From positions 1-64,000 of the forward strand of contig CAYMHU010000006.1 in assembly GCA_964390335.1 (NCBI GenBank): DNA of 64,000 bases, written 5' to 3'. A program made the position numbers and the translations under genes. Below, one piece after another: positions 1 to 9,277 of this stretch. The stretch is from Granulosicoccus sp964390335 (GTDB lineage Bacteria; Pseudomonadota; Gammaproteobacteria; Granulosicoccales; Granulosicoccaceae). The notes below the pieces were generated by a model. The model was not told the DNA's origin, ran no database searches, and saw only the letters and a program-made list of their open reading frames with translations. The first letter of the stretch is position 1; each line of letters opens with the position of its first letter.

Positions 1-30
1 GGCATACCTCACGAAACCATATTCTCGCAT
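1..30 (-). CDS. start of a next cassette gene (partial, tentative)
   Basis: On the minus strand an ATG at 30 opens ten codons without a stop (MREYGFVRYA) and runs off the window. It begins 17 bases beyond the attC core at 47-52, which is where the first gene of the next integron cassette would be expected. This position is the only support, and nothing can be said about the product. Confidence 0.3.
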   Translation of the reverse strand, partial: MREYGFVRYA

Positions 31-46
31 AATGCTATCCTGGCAA

Positions 47-145
47 CATAACGCCAAGCTCAGCGGCAATTGACAGCCGTGTGGGTTGTGAGCATTGCGC
101 GTTCCACGCGGCTGTCAAGTTGTCCGTCTGCAGCGTATGGTTATG
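47..145 (-). other. integron attC recombination site
   Basis: The terminal cores CATAAC and GTTATG (47-52 and 140-145) are inverted copies. Read on the minus strand, the inner arms GCTGCAGACGG and CCGCTGAGC pair except for two unpaired bases in the first arm, the extrahelical bases expected of an attC. A 10-bp central stem (TTGACAGCCG / CGGCTGTCAA, 70-79 and 108-117) completes the fold. The right-hand core has the form GGCGTTATG seen in many attC sites. The TAA stop of the adjacent gene lies inside the first core, as is common for cassette genes. The total of 99 bases is within the usual attC range. No integrase gene is in the window, so this may be part of an attC cluster without an integrase or the end of a longer array. 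Confidence 0.75.
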
Positions 146-758
146 TTTCCGCCGCAATCCAACTATCCATGTGATGAATAATTTCTGGAACTTCAACATC
201 ATCGATACTAGTGTGCCCATCTCGCTCAACGCATTGATCGTATAGATACGCATTAAAGTCATTAAATTGATCCCACAGAACATTCCCAGATGGACCTCGC
301 TTAAGTATTTCCGTAACAAACCAGTTTCTAACAGCTGTTATTATTTTCGAGACATCGTCTTCGTGATGCTTAATGTCTGATCCCGACAAATCAGAAATCG
401 CTACTTGGTACCTATATCGTTCTTTCTCAAGAATCAGTATTTTCTTTTGCCCCCACTTACCTCCCCCATATTTTTGACATCCATAGTCAATACCCAACTC
501 AAATGGCATGTTCATTCTATAGGGTTCATCGACCTCATTGGATACTATCCTGGAAAGATCATGTATCCCGTATTTTGACTCGTGTATTAGTTGTACTATT
601 TTTTCAATACGATTTTCTGCAGAGTCGGCCCTCTCAAGCGATAGTCTCGGATTAAAACCCAGACGCTTAATAGCGAAGACAATACCAAGTAGTAACTGAC
701 GAAAGTCGTCATCGAAAGGACAATTTACGAAAACATTTTTCGAAAAATTTGATGACAT
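141..758 (-). CDS. hypothetical cassette protein, possible TIR/deoxyribosyltransferase-like fold
   Basis: This 205-residue cytosolic protein has no signal peptide or membrane segment. Its N-terminus (residues 8-15, VFVNCPFD, followed by DDFRQLLLGIVFAI) looks like the first strand and helix of TIR-like or nucleoside-deoxyribosyltransferase-like domains, and a conserved-looking stretch MPFELGIDYG follows near residue 86. I do not recognise a named family. The gene starts 9 bases after the DUF2188 gene, so the two are co-transcribed, and its stop codon is inside the attC. Cassette-borne genes of this kind are often accessory or defence functions, but no activity can be claimed here. Confidence 0.75.
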   Translation of the reverse strand: MSSNFSKNVFVNCPFDDDFRQLLLGIVFAIKRLGFNPRLSLERADSAENRIEKIVQLIHESKYGIHDLSRIVSNEVDEPYRMNMPFELGIDYGCQKYGGGKWGQKKILILEKERYRYQVAISDLSGSDIKHHEDDVSKIITAVRNWFVTEILKRGPSGNVLWDQFNDFNAYLYDQCVERDGHTSIDDVEVPEIIHHMDSWIAAET

Positions 759-767
759 GAAAGACGC

Positions 768-1019
768 CTACTTTTTGTCTTTAGGCGGATGAGGATCATT
801 CCCATAACTGTCTTTTTCTCTTATTTTCCCATCTCTTCCGTGAATGTATAACTCACCTTTCTGGTTTTTAGCAATGCTGCGAGCCTGAGTTTTGGCTGCA
901 GCTTGAGTCCGGTGAACCTTCGTTGCACGGGTAGATCCACCTTTCTTTACAGCCCAACCGCCATCTGGGTTCTTAACAACATGCTGACTTACCGGTCTAC
1001 CAGATTTTTTCTTAGTCAT
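768..1019 (-). CDS. DUF2188 domain protein
   Basis: This 83-residue basic protein contains the compact DUF2188 pattern: HVVKNPDGGWAVKKGGSTRA near the N-terminus, then a helix rich in Ala/Gln/Lys and the closing strand ELYIHGRDGKIREKDSYG. Family members are small proteins of unknown role. A strong Shine-Dalgarno (GAGGAG) lies 7 bases before the ATG at 1019. It is the first gene of the presumed cassette, with the 205-residue protein directly downstream. Confidence 0.85.
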   Translation of the reverse strand: MTKKKSGRPVSQHVVKNPDGGWAVKKGGSTRATKVHRTQAAAKTQARSIAKNQKGELYIHGRDGKIREKDSYGNDPHPPKDKK

Positions 1020-1069
1020 AAAATCTCCTCTCGTGCATTTATGATAAACGGTGAGACATAGAATAGAAA

Positions 1070-1103
1070 CATAACAGCTTCCTTAATCGGAAAACCGATT
1101 AAG
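1070..1103 (-). other. possible cassette boundary core site with adjacent hairpin
   Basis: CATAAC at 1070-1075 (GTTATG on the minus strand) matches the core of the attC at 47-145 and lies just upstream of the DUF2188 start, so the two cores delimit a unit of about 1.02 kb. Next to it, CTTAATCGG / CCGATTAAG (1082-1090 and 1095-1103, loop of four bases) forms a perfect 9-bp stem. I could not see a full attC or attI fold here, so the boundary is inferred. Confidence 0.45.
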
Positions 1104-1795
1104 TATTATTAACTAGGTTGGTGATTAAAACCTGGCGGATAGTCTCAATCTTCATGCCTAATCCTTTTAAAACAACGCTTTAAGTCTAGCAAAAACAAAA
1201 GGCGTTTCTCCCATAGCGGAAAAAGATGGACAATAAGCGCACAACAGTTGAATAAGCATTGTCAATAGATAGGCATCTTTTGAAAGTGCTCACAGTGGAA
1301 TGGTTGGTGAAATGACTGCGTTGGGCAGAACTAGAGGTTTTTTAGCACTCAGTAACTTTCTGTTATTAGGACTTAAAGCACAACTTAATATCCTGTTTGT
1401 CGGAGCAGAAACCAACTATCACGCCTAGCCTTTAATCTAGTTTTTTCAACTCCACGGAGTTTAATCAATACGGATGCCGATTAACAAACGGGAACTTATA
1501 AGAATAAAATTTTGCTTTGTGCGTGTTATCTGTACACTGAACGACAACTACACTCACCTGGCAGTGTTGTTGGCATTTTGCTTACAAGGCTGACACAGCC
1601 CTGCAATTTTTTGCGACAAGCAGTAGCAAAAGAGTATTGTGCATACTCAACATGGTTCAATTAGATACAAACAATAGTACTTTCTCTAATTTCCAACAAC
1701 ATACGTAAAAATTACACGCTGCACAGAACCTATTGATCATCCGGCGGTCAATAGCTTTAAGAAATTAACACGCACAGCCAAGTCGGACGGATTTT
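1104..1795. other. gene-less interval
   Basis: About 690 bases separate the cassette from the DUF3179 gene. No open reading frame with recognisable protein, no integrase and no RNA gene is visible. It must contain the promoter of the DUF3179 gene, but I cannot place it. Confidence 0.5.
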
Positions 1796-3172
1796 GTGAA
1801 CAGAAAACTGTTGAATGCAGCCAAGAAATGCTGTCTCCTACCTCTGCTATCCCTCATAGTGCTTTGGCCAGCCCTATCCCTGTCAGATACCCTACCTGAT
1901 CATGTCATCAGTCAATTTGGTGAACCTCCTTCGATACCAGTTGGAGCACTCAATGAAGACCTGCAACGATCGGTAGATATGGCGCTGGTAAACAGCGTCA
2001 CCTCATCAGGCTGGGGTCGAGACCAACAAATTGCCTTGGGTGAAATCGCTGAATCTAACGACCCGCGTATCGCATGGCCGATAACGGATCTGATGCGTTT
2101 TGTTAGCGATCCTCAACTTAGCGCTGAACTAGCTGGCGCTGCAGCAAAGCTACTTCGTATTTCACTAAACAACGGCAATCAATGGGGCACTATTACAGAC
2201 CACCTGATCGCATGGAACATACCGGCACCACCCGACTACCTTCGCGTTAAACGAGCCATCTTTACATCGATCGTACCGGGATGGGATAAGTTGTTTATTG
2301 AAGGTGATATTGATTGGCGTCACGTATCCTGGGGCGGTGTGCGCATTGATGATCGTCCGTTCGATACCACTGACGATATCTGTAATTGCATACCCGCAGC
2401 CGACAATCCTCCGGTCGATAAAGCTAGCGACGCAACTTGGCTAAGAGACACCGACACCATTTTTGGTATTGTGCTAAATGGTGAGGCCCGAGCTTACCCT
2501 CGAAGAATCATGGAAGTGCGCGAAATGGTGAACGACACTCTTGGTGGTAGAGATCTCGGCATTCCGTATTGCACACTATGCGGTGCAGCTCAAGCGTATT
2601 TCACTGACGAACTTCCGGCCGGCATTGATCGTCCGGTGCTACGTACATCGGGTCTGCTAATTCGCTCGAATAAAGTCATGTACGACATTACCAGTAACTC
2701 TGTATTCGATACCTTCTTTGGCAAAGCGGTAACTGGCCCGCTTGCCGAAAAGAAAGTACAACTGGAATCGGCAACGGTCATTACTACTACATGGGGGCAA
2801 TGGAAAGAAGCCTACCCGGATACAACCGTGCTAAAAGAATCACTTGCTTTGGGCCGCGATTTCGATTTTCGCAACAACCGCGATGCTAGTGGCCCCATTT
2901 TCCCTGTCGGTGACATCGACCCGCGCTTCCCCGTTCACGAAGATATGGTTGGAGCTATTACAGCATCGGGTAAACCGATTGCGTTTCAACAAAGTAAAGC
3001 CATGGCAGCGCTGATAAAAGAAGAACCTGTTGAAGTTGAAAACCTTCGATTAGCATTGGATGGCGGTGGCATTAAAGTCATTGATAAACAGGGAAAGCCG
3101 GTTAGCAGCCACCAGGCGTTCTGGTTTGCCTGGTCACAATTTCATCCCGGAACTGATATTTGGCCCAAATAA
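1796..3172 (+). CDS. DUF3179 domain-containing exported protein
   Basis: The 458-residue protein starts at a GTG and has a signal peptide of about 30 residues (KKCCLLPLLSLIVLWPALSLS). The DUF3179 core follows from about residue 228: GEARAYPRRIMEVREMVND, then the cysteine pair in PYCTLCGAAQAY near residue 259, and the later stretch NKVMYDITSNSVFDTFFGKA. Members of this family are secreted or periplasmic proteins of unknown biochemical function, and the paired cysteines suggest metal or heme binding. The next gene, a DUF302 protein, is 71 bases downstream in the same direction, so they may form one transcription unit. Confidence 0.88.
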   Translation: MNRKLLNAAKKCCLLPLLSLIVLWPALSLSDTLPDHVISQFGEPPSIPVGALNEDLQRSVDMALVNSVTSSGWGRDQQIALGEIAESNDPRIAWPITDLMRFVSDPQLSAELAGAAAKLLRISLNNGNQWGTITDHLIAWNIPAPPDYLRVKRAIFTSIVPGWDKLFIEGDIDWRHVSWGGVRIDDRPFDTTDDICNCIPAADNPPVDKASDATWLRDTDTIFGIVLNGEARAYPRRIMEVREMVNDTLGGRDLGIPYCTLCGAAQAYFTDELPAGIDRPVLRTSGLLIRSNKVMYDITSNSVFDTFFGKAVTGPLAEKKVQLESATVITTTWGQWKEAYPDTTVLKESLALGRDFDFRNNRDASGPIFPVGDIDPRFPVHEDMVGAITASGKPIAFQQSKAMAALIKEEPVEVENLRLALDGGGIKVIDKQGKPVSSHQAFWFAWSQFHPGTDIWPK

Positions 3173-3243
3173 TCAACTGAGTTTCCATTTTCTTCACGTT
3201 AAACAAACCATCAAAATTCACACGCTAATCATGGGAGTGAGCA

Positions 3244-3696
3244 ATGAGAAAAATCTTAGGAGCTATTCTACTAATGACCCTACTATCGGCAAACAGCTAT
3301 GCAGCAAACGGATTGATTAACGTTAAAAGCGCGCACAGTGTAAAAGACACCGCGGACAAACTGGAAGCCGTGCTTAATGATAAAGGTATGAACGTATTTG
3401 GACGGGTTAACCATGCTAAAGGTGCAATGGGCGCAGGTATGGAACTACTACCAACAGAGCTTGTTATTTTTGGTAATCCAAAAGTGGGCACCCCATTAAT
3501 GCAATGTGCTCGCTCTGTTGCAATTGACTTGCCCCAAAAAGCCTTAATATGGGAAGACGATTCTGGCCAAGTTTGGTTAAGTTACAACGACCCTGCCTAT
3601 CTTGCCGAACGCCACAGCATTGAAGGCTGCGATGAAGTATTAAAAAAGGTTTCCGGCGCACTGGGTAATTTTGCTGCTGCGGCAACCTCCGAGTAA
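3244..3696 (+). CDS. DUF302 family periplasmic protein
   Basis: This 150-residue protein has a 20-residue signal peptide (MRKILGAILLMTLLSANSYA). The mature part matches the DUF302 pattern: SVKDTADKLEAVLNDKGMNVFGRVNHAKGA in two pieces, then LLPTELVIFGNPKVGTPLMQ, and IDLPQKALIWED. The fold is a small homodimeric alpha/beta domain of unknown function, commonly found in sulfur or redox contexts. A good Shine-Dalgarno (GGGAG) precedes the ATG. The gene follows the DUF3179 gene. Confidence 0.9.
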   Translation: MRKILGAILLMTLLSANSYAANGLINVKSAHSVKDTADKLEAVLNDKGMNVFGRVNHAKGAMGAGMELLPTELVIFGNPKVGTPLMQCARSVAIDLPQKALIWEDDSGQVWLSYNDPAYLAERHSIEGCDEVLKKVSGALGNFAAAATSE

Positions 3697-3972
3697 CGAT
3701 TAAGTGATTCGATGAATTCAGGGTATCGACAGGGTAGTTTGACTGCCCTGTTCGGTATCCGCCAATCCAACTATTGGCCTGGTTATATCGCTATCTGCTC
3801 GCAGCAAGTGGACATAGATGTAAACTGCATCCATGTACAGATGGACAAGCTTTCGAAATCCGCACGCCGCAGGTGCTTATTTCGGGCATCTAGCGCTCAC
3901 ACGTGCAAGCGCTTGTGCAATTTGGAAACCGCTAACACCATACCTTGAAGACTAACGGTCAGCTAACTGCAA

Positions 3973-4413
3973 TCACAAGATATCGATTAAATTATCCGGG
4001 AATAAATCGAACACGCCCATTTTAATCTCTTTTATAGAAAACCAGCGCGCCACGCTTTCAACCCCACTGTCTTCAGAGAACACCATGCGTTCCTGAGTGT
4101 ACAGGGACGTATCATGCAAACCAACCCCTACGCACAACAGATACTCATGCCCTACTGCCCCCTCATGCTCATATAAATTTTCGAACATGCGCCAGCTGCC
4201 GGTAATGTCGATGTCGGTACCCAACTCCTCTTGGAACTCACGCTTTAAAGCAATTTCGCGGGTTTCACCAAATTCAACATGACCGCCCAAGGGTCGAATA
4301 CCCTTTAGTTCGCCAGCGTCGTTATAGACTTCCATGGCCAGCAAATTGCCGCGATTCATGGCAAGGCCCAGAACCTTCACAATAATATTTTGAGTGGGAC
4401 GCCAAACAGTCAC
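3973..4413 (-). CDS. Nudix hydrolase
   Basis: The 146-residue protein carries a complete Nudix box at about residues 44-66 (G-x5-E-x7-REFQEELGT), which binds Mg and places the catalytic glutamates. Nudix enzymes hydrolyse nucleoside diphosphates linked to another group; the substrate cannot be read from sequence. Translation starts at a GTG at 4413. It lies downstream of the nucleoside transporter operon on the same strand, but a strong hairpin at 4447-4473 separates them, so co-transcription is uncertain. Confidence 0.88.
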   Translation of the reverse strand: MTVWRPTQNIIVKVLGLAMNRGNLLAMEVYNDAGELKGIRPLGGHVEFGETREIALKREFQEELGTDIDITGSWRMFENLYEHEGAVGHEYLLCVGVGLHDTSLYTQERMVFSEDSGVESVARWFSIKEIKMGVFDLFPDNLIDIL

Positions 4414-4446
4414 AGGGAATTACAGAATCACGATAATAGAAAGGTA

Positions 4447-4473
4447 GCGGCGATGCATAGCTTGCATCGCCGC
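4447..4473 (-). terminator. hairpin after the BMP gene, probable terminator
   Basis: A perfect 11-bp stem (GCGGCGATGCA / TGCATCGCCGC, loop TAGCT) lies 13 bases past the stop of the BMP gene. The following minus-strand sequence is only moderately T-rich (TACCTTTCTATT), so termination may be partial. Confidence 0.6.
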
Positions 4474-4486
4474 GTCGTTACAAGGT

Positions 4487-5587
4487 TTACTTAGGAATAG
4501 TGCCCTGCACGCCTTCTACGTAGAAGTCCATGCCGAGTAACACACCATCGTCAAACACTTCGCCCTCAGCCAGCACTTCTTCGCCAGCCTGGTTCTTGAT
4601 GGGACCCTGGAAAGCGTGAATAGAACCATCGATGATGCCTTCTTTTATGACATCGGCTGCGGCTTTAACATCATCGGGAACCATTGCACCGTACGGCGCG
4701 AATCCAACCATGCCACTATCAATACCGTGCCAGGTGTCTTGTGACTCCCAAGTACCTTCAAGTGCGGCTTTTGTGCGTTCGATGTAGTACGGGTTCCAAT
4801 CGTCAATGATAGACGTTAGCTGTGCATCAGGTGCAAACGCTGACACATCTGATGCTTGACCGAAACCAACAACCCCACGTTCTTGAGCAGCTTGTAATGG
4901 CGCAGGCGAATCAGTGTGCTGAGTAATAATATCGGCACCTTGATCAATCAAAGTTTTCGCAGCATCTGCTTCTTTGCCTGGATCGTACCAAGTGTTTACC
5001 CAAACCACTTTCACTTCGGCATCGGGATTTACTCTACGCATGGCAATGGTGAATGCATTTATGCCACGAATAACTTCAGGGATTGGAAATGAGGCGATAT
5101 AACCAACCACGTTGGTTTTTGTCATCATGCCGGCCATGGTGCCAATAACGGCACGACCTTCGTAAAAACGCGCTGAGTAAGTCGCAAGGTTGTCTGCACG
5201 CTTATACCCAGTTGCATGTTCGAACTTTACGTTTGGAAATGCTTTGGCCACTTTTAACGTGGGGTTCATATACCCAAACGAGGTTGTAAAGATTAGATCA
5301 TGGCCATCGCTCGCCAGTTTACGAATAACGCGCTCGGCGTCAGCGCCTTCAGGCACACTTTCCACATAAGTGGTTTCTACTTTGTCGCCAAATTCTTCTT
5401 CAACAGCTACGCGACCCACATCATGGCGGTATGTCCAGCCATGGTCGCCAATAGGACCAACATAAACAAAACCTACTTTAAGTGGGTCATCCGCTGCATG
5501 TAACGGCGCAAGCGCAAAAGAAGCTACGGCCACAGCCAATGTAATAGCTGCTTTTTTTAGCTTTCTGGGTGATGCAAGTACAGTCAT
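4487..5587 (-). CDS. BMP/PnrA-type nucleoside-binding protein of an ABC transporter
   Basis: The 366-residue protein has a signal peptide of about 31 residues ending APLHA. The mature start, LKVGFVYVGPIGDHGWTYRH, and the later GADIITQHTDSPAPLQAAQE and GFGQASDVSAFAPDAQ are typical of the basic-membrane-protein family, which binds purine nucleosides in the periplasm. It is the last gene of a transporter operon: ATPase, two permeases, then this protein. The gap of 101 bases to the upstream permease is larger than the overlaps among the other three. A GGAG Shine-Dalgarno precedes the ATG. Confidence 0.92.
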   Translation of the reverse strand: MTVLASPRKLKKAAITLAVAVASFALAPLHAADDPLKVGFVYVGPIGDHGWTYRHDVGRVAVEEEFGDKVETTYVESVPEGADAERVIRKLASDGHDLIFTTSFGYMNPTLKVAKAFPNVKFEHATGYKRADNLATYSARFYEGRAVIGTMAGMMTKTNVVGYIASFPIPEVIRGINAFTIAMRRVNPDAEVKVVWVNTWYDPGKEADAAKTLIDQGADIITQHTDSPAPLQAAQERGVVGFGQASDVSAFAPDAQLTSIIDDWNPYYIERTKAALEGTWESQDTWHGIDSGMVGFAPYGAMVPDDVKAAADVIKEGIIDGSIHAFQGPIKNQAGEEVLAEGEVFDDGVLLGMDFYVEGVQGTIPK

Positions 5588-5688
5588 ACTTTCTCCGATC
5601 TTTGTTAAGGCGAATCTTGTGGGTTCGCTCTGTGAAACGCTTTTTGATGCTATCCGCTGAACTTTTTTGCCAAACCTATTGCTTAAAT

Positions 5689-6621
5689 CTACTTCGTTGG
5701 GTGAAAAGCCTGGCCAATACTGGCAGGTGCGTTTTTACGCACCCGGCTATGATCACGCGATATAAGCACCAAAACGACTATCGTCGCCACGTAGGGTAGC
5801 ATTGACATCAGCTGTGAGGGAACATTAATTCCAAGCGCTTGCGCATGCAACTGAAGAATCGTAATACCACCAAACAAATACGCACCAAATAAGAGCCTGC
5901 CGGGCTGCCAAGTGGCAAAAACGACCAATGCTAGTGCTATCCATCCGCGCCCTGCGCTCATGTTTTCTATCCACATTGGCGCATAAGCCATTGATAGATA
6001 ACAACCCGCTAATCCAGCGCAGGCGCCACCAAATAAAGTGGCTAAATATCGTACAAATATGACCGGATAACCGAGCGCGTGTGCGGCATCGGGTGAATCG
6101 CCAACCGCACGTACAATTAAGCCGGCTTGCGTACGCCGTAAAAAGAACGACACAGCAACAACGAGCACTATAGAACCGTAAACCAACAGATTGTGTTGAA
6201 ACAACATGGGACCGATAACGGGCAGGTCAGACAGTACCGGGATGGCTAACTTTGGTAATCCCTCGTACGCGATACCCACTAACGGTTGCCCCAGCAAAGC
6301 GCTTAATCCAATTCCGAAGATGGTCAGTGCTAACCCGGTTGCCACCTGGGAGGCGCGTAAGTTTAGTGTTAGAAATGCAAAGATCAGTGCCAGCAGCATT
6401 CCGGCTGCAACTCCTGCAATAACCCCCATGACGGCGCTACCACTAACATGTGCAATAGCAAAACCGCTGACAGCACCCGCGAGCATCATGCCTTCGACAC
6501 CTAAATTCAACACACCGGATTTCTCTACTACCAGCTCGCCAATGGCGGCATACACCAATGGTGTAGCAGCGGAGATGACGGTTAACGCTATCATCACAAC
6601 CATGTTGCTATCGATGCTCAT
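5689..6621 (-). CDS. nucleoside ABC transporter permease (YufQ-type)
   Basis: This 310-residue integral membrane protein has about eight hydrophobic segments. The stretch PLVYAAIGELVVEKSGVLNL followed by GVEGMMLAGAVSGF is characteristic of the permease subunits of BMP-type (YufNOPQ-like) nucleoside importers, and GRGWIALALVVFATWQPGR is the cytoplasmic loop that meets the ATPase. It overlaps the upstream permease by 4 bases (ATGA type), so translation is probably coupled. It forms the heterodimeric channel with the 362-residue permease. Confidence 0.92.
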   Translation of the reverse strand: MSIDSNMVVMIALTVISAATPLVYAAIGELVVEKSGVLNLGVEGMMLAGAVSGFAIAHVSGSAVMGVIAGVAAGMLLALIFAFLTLNLRASQVATGLALTIFGIGLSALLGQPLVGIAYEGLPKLAIPVLSDLPVIGPMLFQHNLLVYGSIVLVVAVSFFLRRTQAGLIVRAVGDSPDAAHALGYPVIFVRYLATLFGGACAGLAGCYLSMAYAPMWIENMSAGRGWIALALVVFATWQPGRLLFGAYLFGGITILQLHAQALGINVPSQLMSMLPYVATIVVLVLISRDHSRVRKNAPASIGQAFHPTK

Positions 6622-7706
6622 GACGAAGTTACCTTAACGCCACGCGCTGATTGTCTGCCGAACACCACCTGATAGTTGATTAACACATCGGCGGCTAGCA
6701 GAAAAAATAACAACATACCTTGAAACACACCCGTAACTGCTACTGGCAAATTCAAACTGATTTGCGCAGACTCACCACCCAAGTACGACAAGGCCATGAC
6801 CAAGCCTGCGAATATGCAACCCACAGGATGTAAGCGACCTAAAAACGCAACAATAATAGCGGTAAACCCGTACCCCGGCGAAATGCTGGGAAGCAATTGT
6901 CCGATAGGACCGGCCACTTCAAACAATCCGGCCAAGCCTGCAGTCGCACCGCAAAACAACAGCGAAAACCAGATGAGTCGGTTTTGCGTGAAGCCTGCAT
7001 ACAAGCCTGCGCGCGGTGCTTGTCCATTAACCTTTAACGCAAAACCCAACATGGTACGTGACAATAAAACCCACCCAAGCACGACCACAAACAGCGCGAC
7101 TATGGCACCAATATGTAATCGCGTCCCTTGCAGCAAAATAGGTAACGTTGCTGCATCGTGAAACAAACGTGATTCAGGAAAATTGAACCCGTCCGGATCG
7201 CGTAGTGGCCCGTGTACCAACAAGCTCAGCAGTAACGATGCAATGTACGTGAGCATCAAGCTGACTAAAATTTCATTTGCGTTGAATCGGGTTCGCAGTA
7301 AAGCCGGTATTGCAGCCCACGCCATGCCACCGAAGATACCGGCCAAACTCATCAGTGGCAGTACATACCAACCTTCAACCTCATAAAAATACAACGCAAC
7401 GGCACTGCCACAAATACCACCCAATATGAGCTGGCCTTCGGCGCCTATGTTCCACACGTTAGCGCGGTAGCCAATGGATAGTGCTACAGCAATCATGATT
7501 AACGGAGCCGCTTTAACACACAGTTCGGTTAAACCATAGACTGAGCTTAAGGGATCAATAAAAAACGCGTAAAACGCCTCGCCCACTGGCACACCCAATA
7601 ATGCAAATAAAACCAGTCCGGCCAATAAAGTGACAATTAATGCAACAACAGGTGCGGCATAACCCATTAACTTTGAAGGTTCGGCTCGCGGTACTAAACG
7701 AATCAT
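6618..7706 (-). CDS. nucleoside ABC transporter permease (YufP-type)
   Basis: The 362-residue membrane protein has about nine hydrophobic segments. YRANVWNIGAEGQLILGGIC and the later GYGFTAIIVAFLGRLHPVGC are diagnostic for the second permease of BMP-type importers, and RFNANEILVSLMLTYIA is also typical. It overlaps its neighbours on both sides by 4 bases, in an operon transcribed ATPase, this permease, the second permease, and then the binding protein. Confidence 0.92.
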   Translation of the reverse strand: MIRLVPRAEPSKLMGYAAPVVALIVTLLAGLVLFALLGVPVGEAFYAFFIDPLSSVYGLTELCVKAAPLIMIAVALSIGYRANVWNIGAEGQLILGGICGSAVALYFYEVEGWYVLPLMSLAGIFGGMAWAAIPALLRTRFNANEILVSLMLTYIASLLLSLLVHGPLRDPDGFNFPESRLFHDAATLPILLQGTRLHIGAIVALFVVVLGWVLLSRTMLGFALKVNGQAPRAGLYAGFTQNRLIWFSLLFCGATAGLAGLFEVAGPIGQLLPSISPGYGFTAIIVAFLGRLHPVGCIFAGLVMALSYLGGESAQISLNLPVAVTGVFQGMLLFFLLAADVLINYQVVFGRQSARGVKVTSS

Positions 7707-9277
7707 GCAACACCCTCCTGCAACTCAGCACCGCCCATCAATAGGCCCAATTGCTGTATCGATATTTGCGACGTAGGATAAGTTTGCGATAAACGACCTG
7801 CGCACAGCGCTGCAATTCGATCAGTAATTATCATGAGTTCGTCTATGTCTTGCGATATAACCAAAACAGCTGTGCCGTCTGATGCCATATCTTGTAATGC
7901 TTGATGAATTGCCGCTGCCGCGCCCGCGTCGACTCCCCAGGTTGGCTGCGATACCACCAATACATCGGGAGCTTGTTGCATTTCCCGACCAACAATAAAC
8001 TTCTGCAGGTTGCCACCGGATAAGCTTTGCGCAAGCGACTGCGGCCCGTTGCACTGCACATTAAATTGATCAATCACACCACTGGCAAATGACGCACTCT
8101 TACGCTTACTGAGTAAGCCTGCTGTGCGCATCGAAAGGCGATAATGCGCAGTGAGCAATGCATTATCAGCTAGCGACATGGATGGCACGGCTGCATGACC
8201 AAGGCGCTCCTCTGGCACACAGCACAATCCAAGCTTGCGCCGCGCACCCGGCGCAAGATCACCGACAGGCTTTCCGGCAATCATTAAACTTGCCTTGTTT
8301 TTTAACCTGACCTCCCCTGCGATGACTTGCAAGAGTTCGTCTTGACCGTTACCGGCGACACCGGCGATACCAACAATTTCGCCGGCATTTACCGTTAAAT
8401 TAATATCGACTAAACGCACGCCGTGTTGCCCGGCGATAGGCAGATTCACTTTTGACAGTTCAAGCAAGGTAGCATCTTGTGGGGAACGTTGAATTGCCAC
8501 TGCTTCGCTGATTTCATCACCCATCATGAGTGCAGCTAAACTTTGTGCTGTTTCATTATCGGGGATGGCGGTAGCCACACGCTTACCACCACGCAAAATA
8601 GTGGCTTCACTGCACAAGGCTTTTATTTCATTGAGCTTATGGCTGATATACAAAATGGCCATACCTTCATCGGCAAGTCGTCGCAGTGTGACAAACAAGT
8701 CGTCGACTTCTTGTGGCGTTAAAACCGACGTTGGCTCGTCCATTACCAGCAGTTTCGGATACTGTAAGAGACACCGCACTATTTCTATGCGCTGACGCTC
8801 GCCTACCGACAAGGTGTACACGTGGCGATGCGGGTCCAGAGGCAATCCATATCGCGTGGATACCTCGACAATATCGGATTCCAACTTTGCATCGGCTTTT
8901 ACTGCCATGCCCAACGCTATATTTTCTAACACAGTGAGTGCATCAAACAACGAGAAGTGTTGAAACACCAGTGCGATTCCCAGCTCTCGGGCCCGCGCGG
9001 GGGTGTTGATGCTGACCGGCTGCCCTTGCCATTCAATGCTGCCCTCGTCTGCTTGCAACAAGCCATACAACACTTTGACTAAAGTACTCTTACCGGCACC
9101 GTTTTCACCGAGTAAGGCGTGTATTCGGCCAGCATGAATGGTTAAATCAACATTATCGTTAGCCAAACACCCCGGGTACGACTTGGTTATGCCACGCATG
9201 GAGACTAACGGTGTATCCCCTGTGGCAGCGCTTCCGGGCGTGCTTGAACTGTGCTTGGTAGGGTTTGGCTGGTTCAT
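7703..9277 (-). CDS. nucleoside ABC transporter ATP-binding protein, two ABC domains
   Basis: Two fused ABC domains energise purine nucleoside import. The first has Walker A GENGAGKST, signature LSVGERQRIEI and Walker B LLVMDEPTS. The second has a degenerate Walker A (GVAGNGQDEL), signature LSGGNLQKF and a changed Walker B (VLVVSQPTWGVD), as is usual for the C-terminal half in this family (YufO-like). The frame is open to a TTG at 9295; I prefer the ATG at 9277 (MNQPNPTKH, 524 residues). Neither start has a clear Shine-Dalgarno. The gene is divergent from guanine deaminase. Confidence 0.92.
   Translation of the reverse strand: MNQPNPTKHSSSTPGSAATGDTPLVSMRGITKSYPGCLANDNVDLTIHAGRIHALLGENGAGKSTLVKVLYGLLQADEGSIEWQGQPVSINTPARARELGIALVFQHFSLFDALTVLENIALGMAVKADAKLESDIVEVSTRYGLPLDPHRHVYTLSVGERQRIEIVRCLLQYPKLLVMDEPTSVLTPQEVDDLFVTLRRLADEGMAILYISHKLNEIKALCSEATILRGGKRVATAIPDNETAQSLAALMMGDEISEAVAIQRSPQDATLLELSKVNLPIAGQHGVRLVDINLTVNAGEIVGIAGVAGNGQDELLQVIAGEVRLKNKASLMIAGKPVGDLAPGARRKLGLCCVPEERLGHAAVPSMSLADNALLTAHYRLSMRTAGLLSKRKSASFASGVIDQFNVQCNGPQSLAQSLSGGNLQKFIVGREMQQAPDVLVVSQPTWGVDAGAAAAIHQALQDMASDGTAVLVISQDIDELMIITDRIAALCAGRLSQTYPTSQISIQQLGLLMGGAELQEGVA

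Noticed and set aside
35..319. 94-codon minus-strand frame across the attC
   Set aside because: It overlaps the 205-residue cassette gene and translates through the attC fold; a shadow frame.
3719..3770. Imperfect hairpin after the DUF302 gene (ACAGGGTAG / CTGCCCTGT)
   Set aside because: No T-tract follows and the outer arms do not pair, so a terminator call is not supported.
3712..3948. 78-codon plus-strand open frame after the DUF302 gene
   Set aside because: No Shine-Dalgarno, no recognisable domain, and a composition (many Cys, Arg, Ser) typical of chance frames.
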